The position numbers and the translations under genes are program-made. The notes beneath the pieces are model-generated. The model did no database searches, was not told the DNA's origin, and saw nothing but the letters and a program-made list of their open reading frames with translations. Below are positions 1-9,170 of a stretch of 64,000 nucleotides of DNA, piece by piece. Origin of the DNA: Planctomycetota bacterium (GTDB lineage: Bacteria; Planctomycetota; PLA2; JAEUHO01); the NCBI GenBank assembly GCA_020851795.1, contig JADZCA010000006.1, positions 124,001 through 188,000 on the forward strand, written 5' to 3'. Position 1 is the first letter of the stretch. Each line of letters starts with the position of its first letter.

Positions 1-563
1 AACGCCGCGGCGGCCTCCTCGTGGCGCGCGAGCCGTCCGAGCGCGGACGCCCGGCCCGCCGTGAGCCGCACCCCGACGACGTCGTCGATGGGCTCTGGCT
101 TCGCCGGACCGAGCGCCTCGAGCATCTGGGCGGGCTTGCCAGCGGCCAACGCCGCGCTCGCCGATGCCAGCCGCTCCCGCCGAGCCGGGTCGTCGGGCTT
201 CCCGCGACGCGACGCGACGTAGCCCGGCAGGGCCTCCGTGTCCACGCGCGGCGCCGCCTTCGCGAATGCGTCGGCGACGTCGAACTCGCCGCGGCGGATC
301 AACTCGTCGGCGACGAGCCACGGGTCGGGGGCGTCCTTGGCAGCGAGCGCCTTCAGCGCCACGTCGTCCTTCGCCGTGACGGCGGCGAGCACTCCGTCGG
401 CCGCTTGCTCGGGGGTCGGCGGCGGAGCCGGCTTCGGGGGGGAAGGGGCGGCGGGGACGGGGGACGGCGTCGGCGCGACGGGCGGCGAGGGCGGCGCGTC
501 CTCCGCGCGCGCCGTCACCGACAGCGCCAGCAGGATCGCGGTCGCGACGAACGTCCGCCTCAT
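1..563 (-). CDS. Exported TPR-CHAT family protein, N-terminal part (cut by window edge)
   Basis: This is the third gene of a tandem minus-strand series; only the N-terminal part lies in the window and the frame stays open to base 1. The protein starts with a cleavable-looking signal peptide (MRRTFVATAILLALSVTARA), then a Pro/Ala-rich linker, then a block around residues 60-130 (motifs AADGVLAAV, DPWLVADELIRRG, DTEALPGYVASRRGKPDD) that is shared almost word for word with the two upstream paralogues. The ATG overlaps the TGA of the upstream gene (ATGA), which fixes the start. The TPR and CHAT parts expected from its siblings are outside the window, so the protease assignment rests on paralogy only. 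Confidence 0.8.
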   Translation of the reverse strand, partial: MRRTFVATAILLALSVTARAEDAPPSPPVAPTPSPVPAAPSPPKPAPPPTPEQAADGVLAAVTAKDDVALKALAAKDAPDPWLVADELIRRGEFDVADAFAKAAPRVDTEALPGYVASRRGKPDDPARRERLASASAALAAGKPAQMLEALGPAKPEPIDDVVGVRLTAGRASALGRLARHEEAAAA

Positions 564-3500
564 GACGGCAGCCCCCACAGCACCCACGCGGCCCAGTAGT
601 ACGGGTGCTTCCACTTCTCCTGGCTTCGCACATGCTCCTGCGCTGCGCGCAGGGCCTCCGCGGACGGCAAGCCAGGCTTGCCGTCCTTCGGGTTCCAGAG
701 CTCGTAGAACTTGGTCATCAGCGCCGACGTCGCCGCGTCGTCCACCTTCCACAGCGAGCACAGCACCCGCGGGCTCCCCGCGAACATGAACGCCCGCGTC
801 AGGCCCACGATCCCCTCGCCCTTGACGACCTTGCCCTTGCCCGTCTCGCAGGCCGACAGCACCACGAGGTCGCTGGGCACCTTCATGCGGAACACGTCGA
901 GACAGGTCAGGAAGCCGTCGTCGTCACCCGCCGCCGTGATCGCGAGCGAGGAGAGCGCCGGGCGCTCGGTGTTGACCAGCCCGTGGCAGGCGAGGTGGAC
1001 CGCGCGCCACCGCTTGCGTTCTGCAAGGGCCTTGCGCAGCCCCGCCTCGGTCGCGTCGGCGCCGAGCAGCGTCGTCGTGCCGACCGCGAGCGCCTCGTCG
1101 CGCGTCGCGGGCAGGCGCACCAGCTTGCCCGCGGCGCCTCGGTTCACCGCGAGCGCGCGCTCGTCGATCTTGGTCGCGTAGTCGGGGTCGCCCAGCGCGA
1201 GCACGCCCTCGCCCCGCAGTGCCTCCTCCTCGCGCAGAAGCCGGTAGGTCGTCCCCGAAGGCACGTAGGCCACCGTGCGATCCCGTATGAGCGCCGCGAA
1301 AGGGACGTACGACAGCACCCCGGTCGGTGAGACGAGCACGCGCTTCGTGCCCTCACCAAGCGCCAGCGGCTTGACGACGAGGTCGGCGAGCGCGGTGATC
1401 GCCGCCGTCGGGTCGCTCGCGTCGTCGGCGAGCGCCTCCGCCGCCGCCTCGGCCGCCGCGTCGACGGGCGCGCGGGGACCCATCTTCACGATCCGGGCGC
1501 CGCCGCGCTCGACCACGAGCGCAACGGCGTCCTTCTCGAACAGCGCGTAGAGCACGAGCGCGTCACCCGTCTCGAGCGTCGCCCGGATCTCGTCGAGCGT
1601 CGCGGCCTCGGGATAGACGATCGCCGCACCGGCCTTCGCCTCGCGCTGGATCCGCGACACGACGGCCGAAACCTGCTCCTGCGCCGCCTCGAGCTCCGCG
1701 CGGCGGGCCTTGGTCGCGGCGAGGTCGCCGCCGTCGAGCGCCTTGCGCAGCGCGGCGACGGCCCGCGTCTCGGCCGCGCGGACCTTCGCCTCCTCGGCGC
1801 GAAGCGCGTCGGGCACTGCGACCGACCAGAGCGCCTGCCGCGCGGAGAGGCCCTCGATCAGCGCGCCTGCTCGGCCGCTCTCCAGAAAGAAGGTGAGTCC
1901 TTCCGCGTCAGCGGACGCGGCCGCGGACGCGGCTCCGACATCGAAGACGAGCGCGAGCGGGTCTCGCGCGCCCGCCCCTTCCTCGGTGGAGAGGCCACGG
2001 ACGGTCCGGGTCTGCGCGAGGACGGCCCTCCGCGCAAGCTCGACGGACGCGCCGAGCTCGCCGACCTCGAAGTGAACGAGTGCGAGGTTCGCCATCGTCC
2101 TCGCCGCACCTGCTCGGTCCCCGAGCGCCTCGTGGGCTGCCAGAGCCCGCGCGTGAAACGACCGGGCACTCGCGGTGTCTCCGAGCTCGCGATAGACGTT
2201 GCCGATGTTGCCCAACGCCACGGCGACGCCGGCCCGATCGCCCAGCGCCTCCATGGCAGCGAGCGCCTGCTGGAGGCCGGTCAGCGCGTTCGTGGGATCG
2301 CCGGCGGCTCGGTGCAGAAGGGCGAGACTCCCCAGCGTCCTCGCGACCCCCCGTCTGTCTCCGACCGCCCGAAGGGCCGCCAGCGCGCGCTCGTAGGACG
2401 ACGCCGCCCGCGCGTAGTCGCCCAGTTCCCGATGCACGTTGCCGATGTTGCCGAGGACCCTCGCAGCCCCCGCCTTGTCGCCCAAGGACTCCAACGCAGC
2501 AAGCGCACCCTCGTACGTGGACAGTGCCTTCGCGCGGTCCCCGAGTGCGAGCAGGACTCCAGCGAGTTCGCTCGACACCCGGGCGGCGTCACCCGCCTCG
2601 CCCATGGCGTCCAACGTCGCCTTCGCTCGCTCGAGCGTCCCGAGCGCCGTCGCGTAGTCGCCCGCGATCGACCGGGCCGAGCCGATCCGGGCGAGCGTCA
2701 GGGCCACCCCCGCGCGGTTCCCGACCGCGGTGTGCGCGGCCAGCGCGCGCTCGTAGTACGACAGTGCCGACGGATGGTCACCGAGCGCGAGATGACCGTC
2801 GCCCAGGTTGGCCAGCGTCACCGCCGCGCCCGCTCGGTCGCCCAGCGCTTGCTGGGATTCCAGCACGCGCTCGTTGGTACGCATCGCCTCCGAGTACTCT
2901 CCGCGGAGGAACTGCACGAACCCGATGTTCCCGAGGGTCGCGGCCGCGCCCACGCGGTCCCTGCGTCGGTTGGCGACGGCGAGGCAGCGCTCGAGAGCCC
3001 TTTGGGCCGACGGGAGCGCGGATCCGCGGCGCGCGCAATCCCCTGCTCGCGAGTACGCACGAGCGGCAGGAACCAGCCACCCGAGCTGCTCGGCCCCGTC
3101 GCCCGCGGCAAGCTCGCACGCGGCGGCCTCGTCGAGACGCGCGAGCGAGGCGAACACGATTCCACGACCGATCGCGAGCTGAACGCCGACGACGTCCTCG
3201 ATCGGACCGCGCTCGGGCGGACCGAGCGCGGCGAGCGCCCGCGGGAAGTCCCGCGCCGAGAACGCCCTGCTCGCCTCCGCCAGCCTTTCCCGCCGGGCCG
3301 GGTCGTCGGGCTTCCCGCGACGCGACGCGACGTAGGCCGGCAACGCCTCCGTGTCCACCCGCGGCGCCGCCTTCGCGAACGCCTCGGCGGCGTCGTGCTG
3401 GGCACGCCGGATCAGCTCGTCGGCAACGAGCCACGGGTCGGGGTCGTCTTTGCTCGCGAGGGCCTTCAGCGCCGCGTCGTCCTTCGCCACGACAGCCGCG

Positions 3501-3667
3501 AGCACGGCGTCGGCCGCCTGCTCGGGCGTCGGCGGCGGAGCCGGCTTCGCGGGAGCGGGCGCGGCCGGGGCGGGGGGCGGCGCCGGCGCGACCGGCGGAG
3601 CGTCCTCCGCGCGCGCCGTCGCCGCGAGCGCCGCCAGGATCGCTGTCGCGACGATCGTTCGCCTCAT
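560..3667 (-). CDS. Exported TPR-CHAT protein (putative caspase-like protease)
   Basis: A protein of 1035 residues with a signal peptide (MRRTIVATAILAALAATARA), a Pro/Ala linker, an N-terminal helical block, a run of about nine TPR repeats of the kinesin-light-chain type (recurring GDRAGAA, LGNIGNVHRELGDY) and a C-terminal CHAT domain. The CHAT dyad is visible as His in VHLACHG (about residue 894) and Cys in VVLSACETG (about residue 937). The extreme C-terminus (YYWAAWVLWG) is typical of the family. CHAT domains are caspase/separase-clan proteases; substrate and role here are unknown. The signal peptide implies a periplasmic or outside location. Its ATG overlaps the TGA of the upstream paralogue and its own TGA overlaps the next ATG, so the three genes are translationally coupled. 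Confidence 0.93.
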   Translation of the reverse strand: MRRTIVATAILAALAATARAEDAPPVAPAPPPAPAAPAPAKPAPPPTPEQAADAVLAAVVAKDDAALKALASKDDPDPWLVADELIRRAQHDAAEAFAKAAPRVDTEALPAYVASRRGKPDDPARRERLAEASRAFSARDFPRALAALGPPERGPIEDVVGVQLAIGRGIVFASLARLDEAAACELAAGDGAEQLGWLVPAARAYSRAGDCARRGSALPSAQRALERCLAVANRRRDRVGAAATLGNIGFVQFLRGEYSEAMRTNERVLESQQALGDRAGAAVTLANLGDGHLALGDHPSALSYYERALAAHTAVGNRAGVALTLARIGSARSIAGDYATALGTLERAKATLDAMGEAGDAARVSSELAGVLLALGDRAKALSTYEGALAALESLGDKAGAARVLGNIGNVHRELGDYARAASSYERALAALRAVGDRRGVARTLGSLALLHRAAGDPTNALTGLQQALAAMEALGDRAGVAVALGNIGNVYRELGDTASARSFHARALAAHEALGDRAGAARTMANLALVHFEVGELGASVELARRAVLAQTRTVRGLSTEEGAGARDPLALVFDVGAASAAASADAEGLTFFLESGRAGALIEGLSARQALWSVAVPDALRAEEAKVRAAETRAVAALRKALDGGDLAATKARRAELEAAQEQVSAVVSRIQREAKAGAAIVYPEAATLDEIRATLETGDALVLYALFEKDAVALVVERGGARIVKMGPRAPVDAAAEAAAEALADDASDPTAAITALADLVVKPLALGEGTKRVLVSPTGVLSYVPFAALIRDRTVAYVPSGTTYRLLREEEALRGEGVLALGDPDYATKIDERALAVNRGAAGKLVRLPATRDEALAVGTTTLLGADATEAGLRKALAERKRWRAVHLACHGLVNTERPALSSLAITAAGDDDGFLTCLDVFRMKVPSDLVVLSACETGKGKVVKGEGIVGLTRAFMFAGSPRVLCSLWKVDDAATSALMTKFYELWNPKDGKPGLPSAEALRAAQEHVRSQEKWKHPYYWAAWVLWGLPS

Positions 3668-6600
3668 GACGGGAGCCCCCACAGCACCCACGCGGCCCAG
3701 TAGTACGGGTGCTTCCACTTCTCCTGGCTGCGCACGTGTTCCTGCGCGGCGCGCAGGGCCTCCGCCGTCCCCATGCCTTTGGAACCCGTCTTCGGGTTCC
3801 AAAGCTCGTAGAACTTCGTCATCAGCGCCGCCGTCGCCGCGTCGTCCACCTTCCACAGCGAGCACAGCACCCGCGGGCTGCCGGCGAACATGAACGCCCG
3901 GGTCAGGCCCACGATCCCCTCGCCCTTCACGACCTTTCCCTTGCCCGTCTCGCACGCCGACAGCACCACGAGGTCGGAGGGCACCTTCATCCGGAACACG
4001 TCGAGGCAGGTCAGGAACCCGTCGTCGTCGCCCGCCGCCGTGATCGCCAGCGACGACAGCGCCGGACGCTCCGTGTTGACCAGCCCGTGGCAGGCGAGGT
4101 GGACCGCGCGCCAACGCTTGCGTTCTGCAAGGGCCTTGCGAAGCCCGGCCTCCGTCGCATCGGCGCCGAGCAGCGTCGTCGTGCCGACTGCGAGCGCCTC
4201 GTCGCGGGTGGCGGGCAGGCGCACGAGCTTGCCGGCCGCACCACGGTTCACCGCGAGCGCCCGCTCGTCGATCTTCGTCTCGTAGTCGGGGTCACCGAGC
4301 GCGAGCACGCCCTCGCCCCGCAGCGCCTCCTCCTCGCGCAGCAGCCGGTACGTCGTCCCCGAAGGCACGTAGGCCACCGTGCGATCCCGAATGAGCGCCG
4401 CGAACGGGACGTACGACAGCAGTCCGGTCGGAGAGACGAGCACGCGCTTCGTGCCCTCGCCCAGTCCGAGCGGCTTGACGACGAGGTCGGTGAGCGCGCG
4501 CAGCGGCGCCGTCGGGTCGCTCGCGTCGTCGGCGAGCGCCTCCGCCGCCGCCTCGGCCGCCGCGTCGATCGGCGCACGGGGACCCATCCTCACGATGCGG
4601 GCGCTGCCGCGCTCGACCACGAGAGCAACGGCGTCCTTCTCGAACAGCGCGTACAGAACGAGCGCGTCGCCTGCATCGAGCGTCGCCCGGATCTCGTCGA
4701 GCGTCGCGGCCTCGGGATAGACGAGCGCCGCGCCGGCCTTCGCCTCGCGCTGGATCCGCGACACCACGGCCGCCACGGCTTCCTGCGCCGCTTCGAGCTC
4801 GGCACGGCGAGCCTTCGTCGCCGCGAGGTCGCCCCCGTCGAGCGCCTTGCGCAACGCGGCGACTGCGCGCGTCTCGGCTGCGCGGGTCTTCGCGTCCTCC
4901 CCTCGAAGCAATTCGGGAACCGCCGACGCCCAGAGCGCGGCGCGCGCGCCGAGCCCTTCGACGAGCGCCGCAGCCCGGACGCTCTCTAGGAAGAACGCCA
5001 ACTCCGGCGCGTCGTCGAGGGCCACGGCGGCCACGCCCCCGACGTCGTAGGCGAATGCGATGGGTTCGCGCGCGCCGGCCCCCTCCTCGGCGGAGAGCCC
5101 GCGTATCGTATGAGCGTGCATGCCGACGGCCCGGCGGGCGAACGCGTCGGCTTGCGCGAAGTCGCCGCGCGCAGCGTGGACAAGTCCTACATTGCCGAGA
5201 ATCCGAGCCACGTTCGCCTCGGCCCCCATCGCCTCAGCCGAAGTCAGCGCTCGATCGAGTGTGCTGAGAGCCTTCGCGTAATCCCCCAGTTCCTTGTGGG
5301 TCAGACCGATGTTCACGAGGGTGATGGCTGCGGACTTGCGGTCTCCCAAGGCCTCGCTTGCCGAGTGGGCGCGTTCCAGAACCGACAGTGCCTTCGCGTA
5401 GTCCCCGAGGCTGTAGTAGACGCCCCCGACGGCGGCGAGTGTCGCGGCCGCCCCGCCCTTGTCCCCCAGCGCCTCCTTCATCGCCAGCGCGCGTTCGTGG
5501 CATGAAAGCGCGTTCGCGTAGTCGCCGACCTTGGAGTGGAGGTATCCGATGTTGCCGAGCGTCGCCGCAACGCCCGCCCGGTCCCCGAGAGCCTCCTTCG
5601 CCGCAAGCGCCCGCTCGTGAGCGGAGAGCGACTTCCCGACGTCCCCGAGCGCGTCATGGACGACGCCGATATTGCCGAGCGCATTGGCAGCCGCCCGCCG
5701 ATCTCCCAGGGCCTGAGAGGCCGCCCGCGCGCGCTCGAAGTACGACAGGGCCTTCGCGTAGTCCCCGAGTTCGTAGTGGTCGGTACCGATGTTCGCGAGA
5801 GTACTCGCGGCCCCCTTGTGGTCACCGAGCGCCTGCTTCGCAGCGAGCGCTCGCTGGTGGAGGGTCAATGCCCTCCGATACTCGCCGAGATCCGAGTGGA
5901 TGACGCCGAGGTTGTTCAGCGCCGCCGCTACGCCCTCCCGATCGCCCAGGCCCTCCATCATGGCCAACGCACGCTCGGTGGACTCGAGCGCGTCGGAATA
6001 CGCGCCGAGCGCTTGGTGGACGACGCCGATGTGCATCAGGCTCCGGGCTGCACCAGCCCTGTCGCCGATCCCGTCTTGAGTCGCCCACGCTCGCCGATAG
6101 TACGCGAGCGCCCCCGCGCGGTCGCCGAGTGAGTCATGGGAGTGGCCGAGGTTGGTGAGCGCCGCGGACACCCCCGGCAGGTCGCCCAAGCTCTCCATGG
6201 TCGCCAGAGTCCGTTCGTGGAACTCCAGCGCCTTGGAGTGCTCTCCGAGTTCCCGGTAGACGACGCCGATGTTGCCGAGCGACTGGGCCTCGCCCGTCCT
6301 GTCGCCACGGCGCTCGCAGAGGGAGCGTCGTCGCTCCCACGCACTCCGCGCAAGCAGCAGCGCGCCGCTCCGGAACGCCCAGACACCCGACTCGTGGAAG
6401 CACCGGCTCGCGCAGACGAGCCAGCGGATTCGCTCAGCCGCCTCGGCGGCCAGCAGCGCGTTGGCCGCCGCCTCCGCCAGCCGACCGGTGGCGGCGAACG
6501 CCGACGCTCGCACCATCGCGGCTGACACCCCGACCACGTCCTCGATCGGCGCTTGGTTCTGCACGCGCAACTCGGAGATCGCCTCCAGTCCGCGTCGATC

Positions 6601-7134
6601 GTTCAGCGCCGCAGTCGCCTTCGCGATCCGCTCTCGTCGAGCGGAGTCGTCCGACTTCCCTCGCCGCGACGCCACGTAGGGCAGAAGCGCTTCCGTGTCC
6701 ACGCGCGGCGCGACCTTGGCGAACGCCTCGGCCTCGTCGAGCTTGCCGCGGCGGATCAGCTCGTCGGCAACGAGCCACGGGTCGGGGTCGTCTTTGCTCG
6801 CGAGGGCCTTCAGCGCCGCGTCGTCCTTCGCCACGACGGCCGCGAGCACGGCGTCGGCGGCCCTTTCGGGGGTCAGGGGCGGCGGTGGCTTCGCGGGAGC
6901 GGGCGCGGCCGGGGCGGGGGGCGGCGCCGGTGCGACCGGCGGAGCCGGGGGCGGCGCGGGAGTCGCCGGCGCGGCAGGCCCGGGCGCCGGAGCGTCCTCC
7001 GCGCTCGCGACCCCGGCAAGGGCGAGCACCGCGAGGGCGAGCACCGCCCGCCCGACGCGACGCGCACGGTGCGCCCGGCGGCCGGACGCGGACGTCCGCG
7101 TCGATCCTCGGCTACGGGCGGAGTGAATACGCAT
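3664..7134 (-). CDS. Exported TPR-CHAT protein (putative caspase-like protease), first gene of the series
   Basis: A protein of about 1156 residues and the promoter-proximal member of the three-gene tandem. The chosen ATG gives an Arg-rich N-region and then a hydrophobic signal segment (VLALAVLALAGVASA); an in-frame ATG 45 nt upstream (7179) is possible. It carries more TPR repeats than its neighbour (about 13; recurring LGNIGVV, LGDYAKAL, HERALA), then the CHAT domain with His in VHLACHG (about residue 1015) and Cys in VVLSACETG (about residue 1061). The last ~310 residues and the N-terminal block are nearly identical to the downstream paralogue while the TPR middles diverge. Function is unknown beyond the family; the export signal argues against a cytosolic immune effector. 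Confidence 0.92.
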   Translation of the reverse strand: MRIHSARSRGSTRTSASGRRAHRARRVGRAVLALAVLALAGVASAEDAPAPGPAAPATPAPPPAPPVAPAPPPAPAAPAPAKPPPPLTPERAADAVLAAVVAKDDAALKALASKDDPDPWLVADELIRRGKLDEAEAFAKVAPRVDTEALLPYVASRRGKSDDSARRERIAKATAALNDRRGLEAISELRVQNQAPIEDVVGVSAAMVRASAFAATGRLAEAAANALLAAEAAERIRWLVCASRCFHESGVWAFRSGALLLARSAWERRRSLCERRGDRTGEAQSLGNIGVVYRELGEHSKALEFHERTLATMESLGDLPGVSAALTNLGHSHDSLGDRAGALAYYRRAWATQDGIGDRAGAARSLMHIGVVHQALGAYSDALESTERALAMMEGLGDREGVAAALNNLGVIHSDLGEYRRALTLHQRALAAKQALGDHKGAASTLANIGTDHYELGDYAKALSYFERARAASQALGDRRAAANALGNIGVVHDALGDVGKSLSAHERALAAKEALGDRAGVAATLGNIGYLHSKVGDYANALSCHERALAMKEALGDKGGAAATLAAVGGVYYSLGDYAKALSVLERAHSASEALGDRKSAAITLVNIGLTHKELGDYAKALSTLDRALTSAEAMGAEANVARILGNVGLVHAARGDFAQADAFARRAVGMHAHTIRGLSAEEGAGAREPIAFAYDVGGVAAVALDDAPELAFFLESVRAAALVEGLGARAALWASAVPELLRGEDAKTRAAETRAVAALRKALDGGDLAATKARRAELEAAQEAVAAVVSRIQREAKAGAALVYPEAATLDEIRATLDAGDALVLYALFEKDAVALVVERGSARIVRMGPRAPIDAAAEAAAEALADDASDPTAPLRALTDLVVKPLGLGEGTKRVLVSPTGLLSYVPFAALIRDRTVAYVPSGTTYRLLREEEALRGEGVLALGDPDYETKIDERALAVNRGAAGKLVRLPATRDEALAVGTTTLLGADATEAGLRKALAERKRWRAVHLACHGLVNTERPALSSLAITAAGDDDGFLTCLDVFRMKVPSDLVVLSACETGKGKVVKGEGIVGLTRAFMFAGSPRVLCSLWKVDDAATAALMTKFYELWNPKTGSKGMGTAEALRAAQEHVRSQEKWKHPYYWAAWVLWGLPS

Positions 7135-7584
7135 CGGGCCCCCGGGGGCAACGGTCCCACCCCGACGGGCGGAACGCAACGCGCCGCGTTTCGCGGGGTC
7201 TCGCCGCCGGGGTCGCGACTCCCCCTCCCCGCGCCCACCCGCTCCGCGCCCGTCGGCCGCCCCCTTCGCGCCGGTCCCGCTCCGATCCGGCGCGCCCGCG
7301 CCCCTCCGCGCCTCCCCCCTCCGCCCCTCCGAACCCCGGCCTCCTCCGCCTCCTTCGCCCCCTCTGTCCCCTCCGCTGCCCTCCGCTCCGTTCCGCTCCG
7401 TTCAACTCCGGCTTCCGAGGCTCTTCATCCCTTCCGCCCCATCCTCCGCGCTCCGGCCCCGTCGCCGTCCGCGGCCCGCGTCTCGAGTCCTCGGGGAGCC
7501 GCCCTTCGGCGCGCAGCCCGCAGACGCCGCCGTCGCGGGGCCGGCCCCTCGCGGGATCGCCCGCCGCCTCCCCCCGCGACGAGG
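7135..7584. other. Intergenic region with a long C/T-rich strand-asymmetric stretch
   Basis: There is no credible gene here. Bases about 7205-7460 are dominated on the plus strand by C and T, with repeated words of the CTCCG/TTCCG/CCCCTCCG type. It must contain the promoter of the minus-strand CHAT genes, but no clear -35/-10 pair is visible. The words TCAACTCCGG and GGCTTCCGAGGCTC recur in the other long spacer near 13417-13510. Confidence 0.5.
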
Positions 7585-7613
7585 TGACGGATCCGCGCCG
7601 CGCGGATCCGTCA
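7585..7613 (-). terminator. Perfect 13-bp hairpin containing the stop codon
   Basis: Two perfect 13-nt arms (TGACGGATCCGCG and its complement) are separated by only 3 nt. The minus-strand stop TGA (7611-7613) is the first triplet of the stem. There is no T-tract after it. It is probably a transcription terminator, or at least an mRNA 3'-end stabilising hairpin, for the HEAT-lipoprotein operon. Confidence 0.65.
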
Positions 7614-8126
7614 GAAGGCGAAGAGCCGCCCCAGCTCCTGCTGCAGCCCTTCCTGCTCGGCCTCGGGGACGACCACGTTCGCGACGCGGAAGGTCGTCTC
7701 CTCCTTCGGCCAGCGCAGCTCGAGCTCCTCGCCGCGCTCGGCGACCAGCTGGAGCTGGCGCTTGCGGATCAGGAGCATCGCAAGCGTCCACAGCACCGGC
7801 GCGCGGGTCGGGTCGCCCTCGGCGCGCAGGCGCTCGAGCAGCTCGCGCGCGAGCCCGAGGTCGAGGCGGTGCTGCTGCGCCGGGTTCGCCGACGGGGTCT
7901 TCGTGCGCCAGACGCAGTAGGCGCCCTCGACGGCCTTCTTGAGCTCGTCCTCGGTGGCGCCCTCGATGAGGAAGTCCTTCCGCTCGAGGCCCGTGCCCCG
8001 CACCTTGTCGTCGGAGACCTCCTCGGCGACGCCGAACAGCGCCGCGACGATGGGTGCGTCGGGCGGGAGCGGGCGCCCCGAGCGCGCGCAGGTCTTGCCC
8101 AGCCGTGCGACCTTCCAAGTGGTCAT
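7611..8126 (-). CDS. Conserved hypothetical protein, planctomycete-type
   Basis: A cytoplasmic-looking protein of 171 residues with no signal peptide or membrane segment. Visible features are an N-terminal Cys motif (GKTCARSGRPLPPDAPIVAALFG), a segment with FLIEGATEDELKKA, a Trp-containing YCVWRTKTP and a helical half with LWTLAMLLIRKRQL. From memory this layout (Cys/Gly, then a Trp-Arg-x-Lys/Arg-x-Pro motif) matches a widespread planctomycete family of unknown function; I cannot confirm this here. Its ATG overlaps the TGA of the HEAT lipoprotein gene by one base (TGATG), so the two are co-translated. A perfect hairpin closes the gene. Confidence 0.85.
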   Translation of the reverse strand: MTTWKVARLGKTCARSGRPLPPDAPIVAALFGVAEEVSDDKVRGTGLERKDFLIEGATEDELKKAVEGAYCVWRTKTPSANPAQQHRLDLGLARELLERLRAEGDPTRAPVLWTLAMLLIRKRQLQLVAERGEELELRWPKEETTFRVANVVVPEAEQEGLQQELGRLFAF

Positions 8127-9028
8127 CAGAACTCCGACTTCGTGCGGCCCTCGAGCCCTTCCTCGACCTTCTTGCGCACGAAGGGGTCGGGGTCGGCGCG
8201 GGCGCGGTCCAGCACGGCGCGCGCGCGTTGGTTCTTGGCGAAGTTGAGCGCGAGCCCGAGCGCCTTGGCGACCGACGCGCGGTCCTGCCAGTCGGGCGCG
8301 CTCATCGCCGAGGCGAGCGCGTCCACCGCGCGGTCGGTCCCGATGCGCCCGAGCGCGTAGGCGACGTAGCGCCGCGCCGACGGCGAGGGCGCGCGCAGGT
8401 AGGGCTCGCTCGACAGCATCGGCACCGCGGGCTCGCCGATCGCCGAGAGGATGTAGGCGAGGTGCTGGCGGGTGACGTCGTCGTTGCGCCAGACCGTGAT
8501 CGTGACGGGCTTGCCGTCGGCGTCCACGCTCTGCACCGGCTGGTCGAGCGGGCGCTGGTCGAGGACGAGCAGGCTCGCGAAGTAGGCGACCGCGGGCTCG
8601 CCGACCTTCTTGGCCGCGAGCGCGACCCGGTTGAGGTCGGTGCGCTCGCCGTACTTCGAGGCGCTGACGAAGTAGCGCAGCAGGTTCTCGGCGAGCACGT
8701 AGCCCGAGACCCCGCCGCGCGCGAGCCAGCGGTCGCGCGCCTCGGGCCAGGCGGCGTCCTTGCGGACGAACAGCGCCCACGCCGCGCGGAACTCCTCCTG
8801 CTCGGCGCGCGACAGCTTGCCGACGTAGCGGTCCTCGACGCCCACGGGCGCCTCGACGGCGGGCCCCGTGCGGGGCGCGGGCGGCGCCGTGCCGACGGGG
8901 CCGGTCGGCGCCGGCGGCGTCACCGGCGCGTCGAGCCCGCGCGGCGTGCGCCGGCCGTTGCGCACCGGGCCGGTGCACGCCGCGACGGCGAGGGCGACGG
9001 CCGGGACGAGGAAGGCGCGGAGTCGCAT
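8126..9028 (-). CDS. HEAT-repeat lipoprotein
   Basis: A protein of 300 residues. The N-terminus is a lipoprotein signal (MRLRAFLVPAVALAVAACTG, lipobox Cys at about residue 18) followed by a Pro/Ala/Gly-rich linker. From about residue 65 it is helical with HEAT-like repeats (GEPAVPMLSSEPYLR, RRYVAYALGRIGTDRAVDAL, RASVAKALGLALNFAKN, DPFVRKKVEEGL). HEAT repeats normally bind other proteins, so a scaffold role at a membrane is the best inference. It is divergent from dnaE and co-translated with the downstream conserved gene. The start is set by the signal peptide. Confidence 0.88.
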   Translation of the reverse strand: MRLRAFLVPAVALAVAACTGPVRNGRRTPRGLDAPVTPPAPTGPVGTAPPAPRTGPAVEAPVGVEDRYVGKLSRAEQEEFRAAWALFVRKDAAWPEARDRWLARGGVSGYVLAENLLRYFVSASKYGERTDLNRVALAAKKVGEPAVAYFASLLVLDQRPLDQPVQSVDADGKPVTITVWRNDDVTRQHLAYILSAIGEPAVPMLSSEPYLRAPSPSARRYVAYALGRIGTDRAVDALASAMSAPDWQDRASVAKALGLALNFAKNQRARAVLDRARADPDPFVRKKVEEGLEGRTKSEF

Positions 9029-9054
9029 GGGCGGACCTTGTACAGGGTGGGAGG

Positions 9055-9069
9055 GGACGGTCACCGTCC
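9055..9069. promoter_or_regulatory. 7-1-7 palindrome between divergent genes (candidate operator)
   Basis: The sequence GGACGGT-C-ACCGTCC is a perfect 7-1-7 inverted repeat in the 142-nt space between the HEAT lipoprotein gene and dnaE, 27 nt upstream of the former's ATG. Its size and placement would suit a dimeric repressor. No regulator can be assigned, and in DNA this GC-rich short palindromes arise by chance. Confidence 0.25.
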
Positions 9070-9170
9070 GGTCGCGGCCGCCCGTCCCCCGGGCCCCCTA
9101 CGATGCCACGCCCTCGTCCCGGGGCCGCCGCCGCGCGCCCCCCGACACCCCCCCGGTCCCCGCGCTGCCC

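Noticed and set aside
1..7134. TPR-CHAT genes as a CRISPR-associated (Craspase-like) or gasdermin-type defence system
   Set aside because: All three carry export signals, no cas, gasdermin or nuclease genes and no CRISPR repeats are present.
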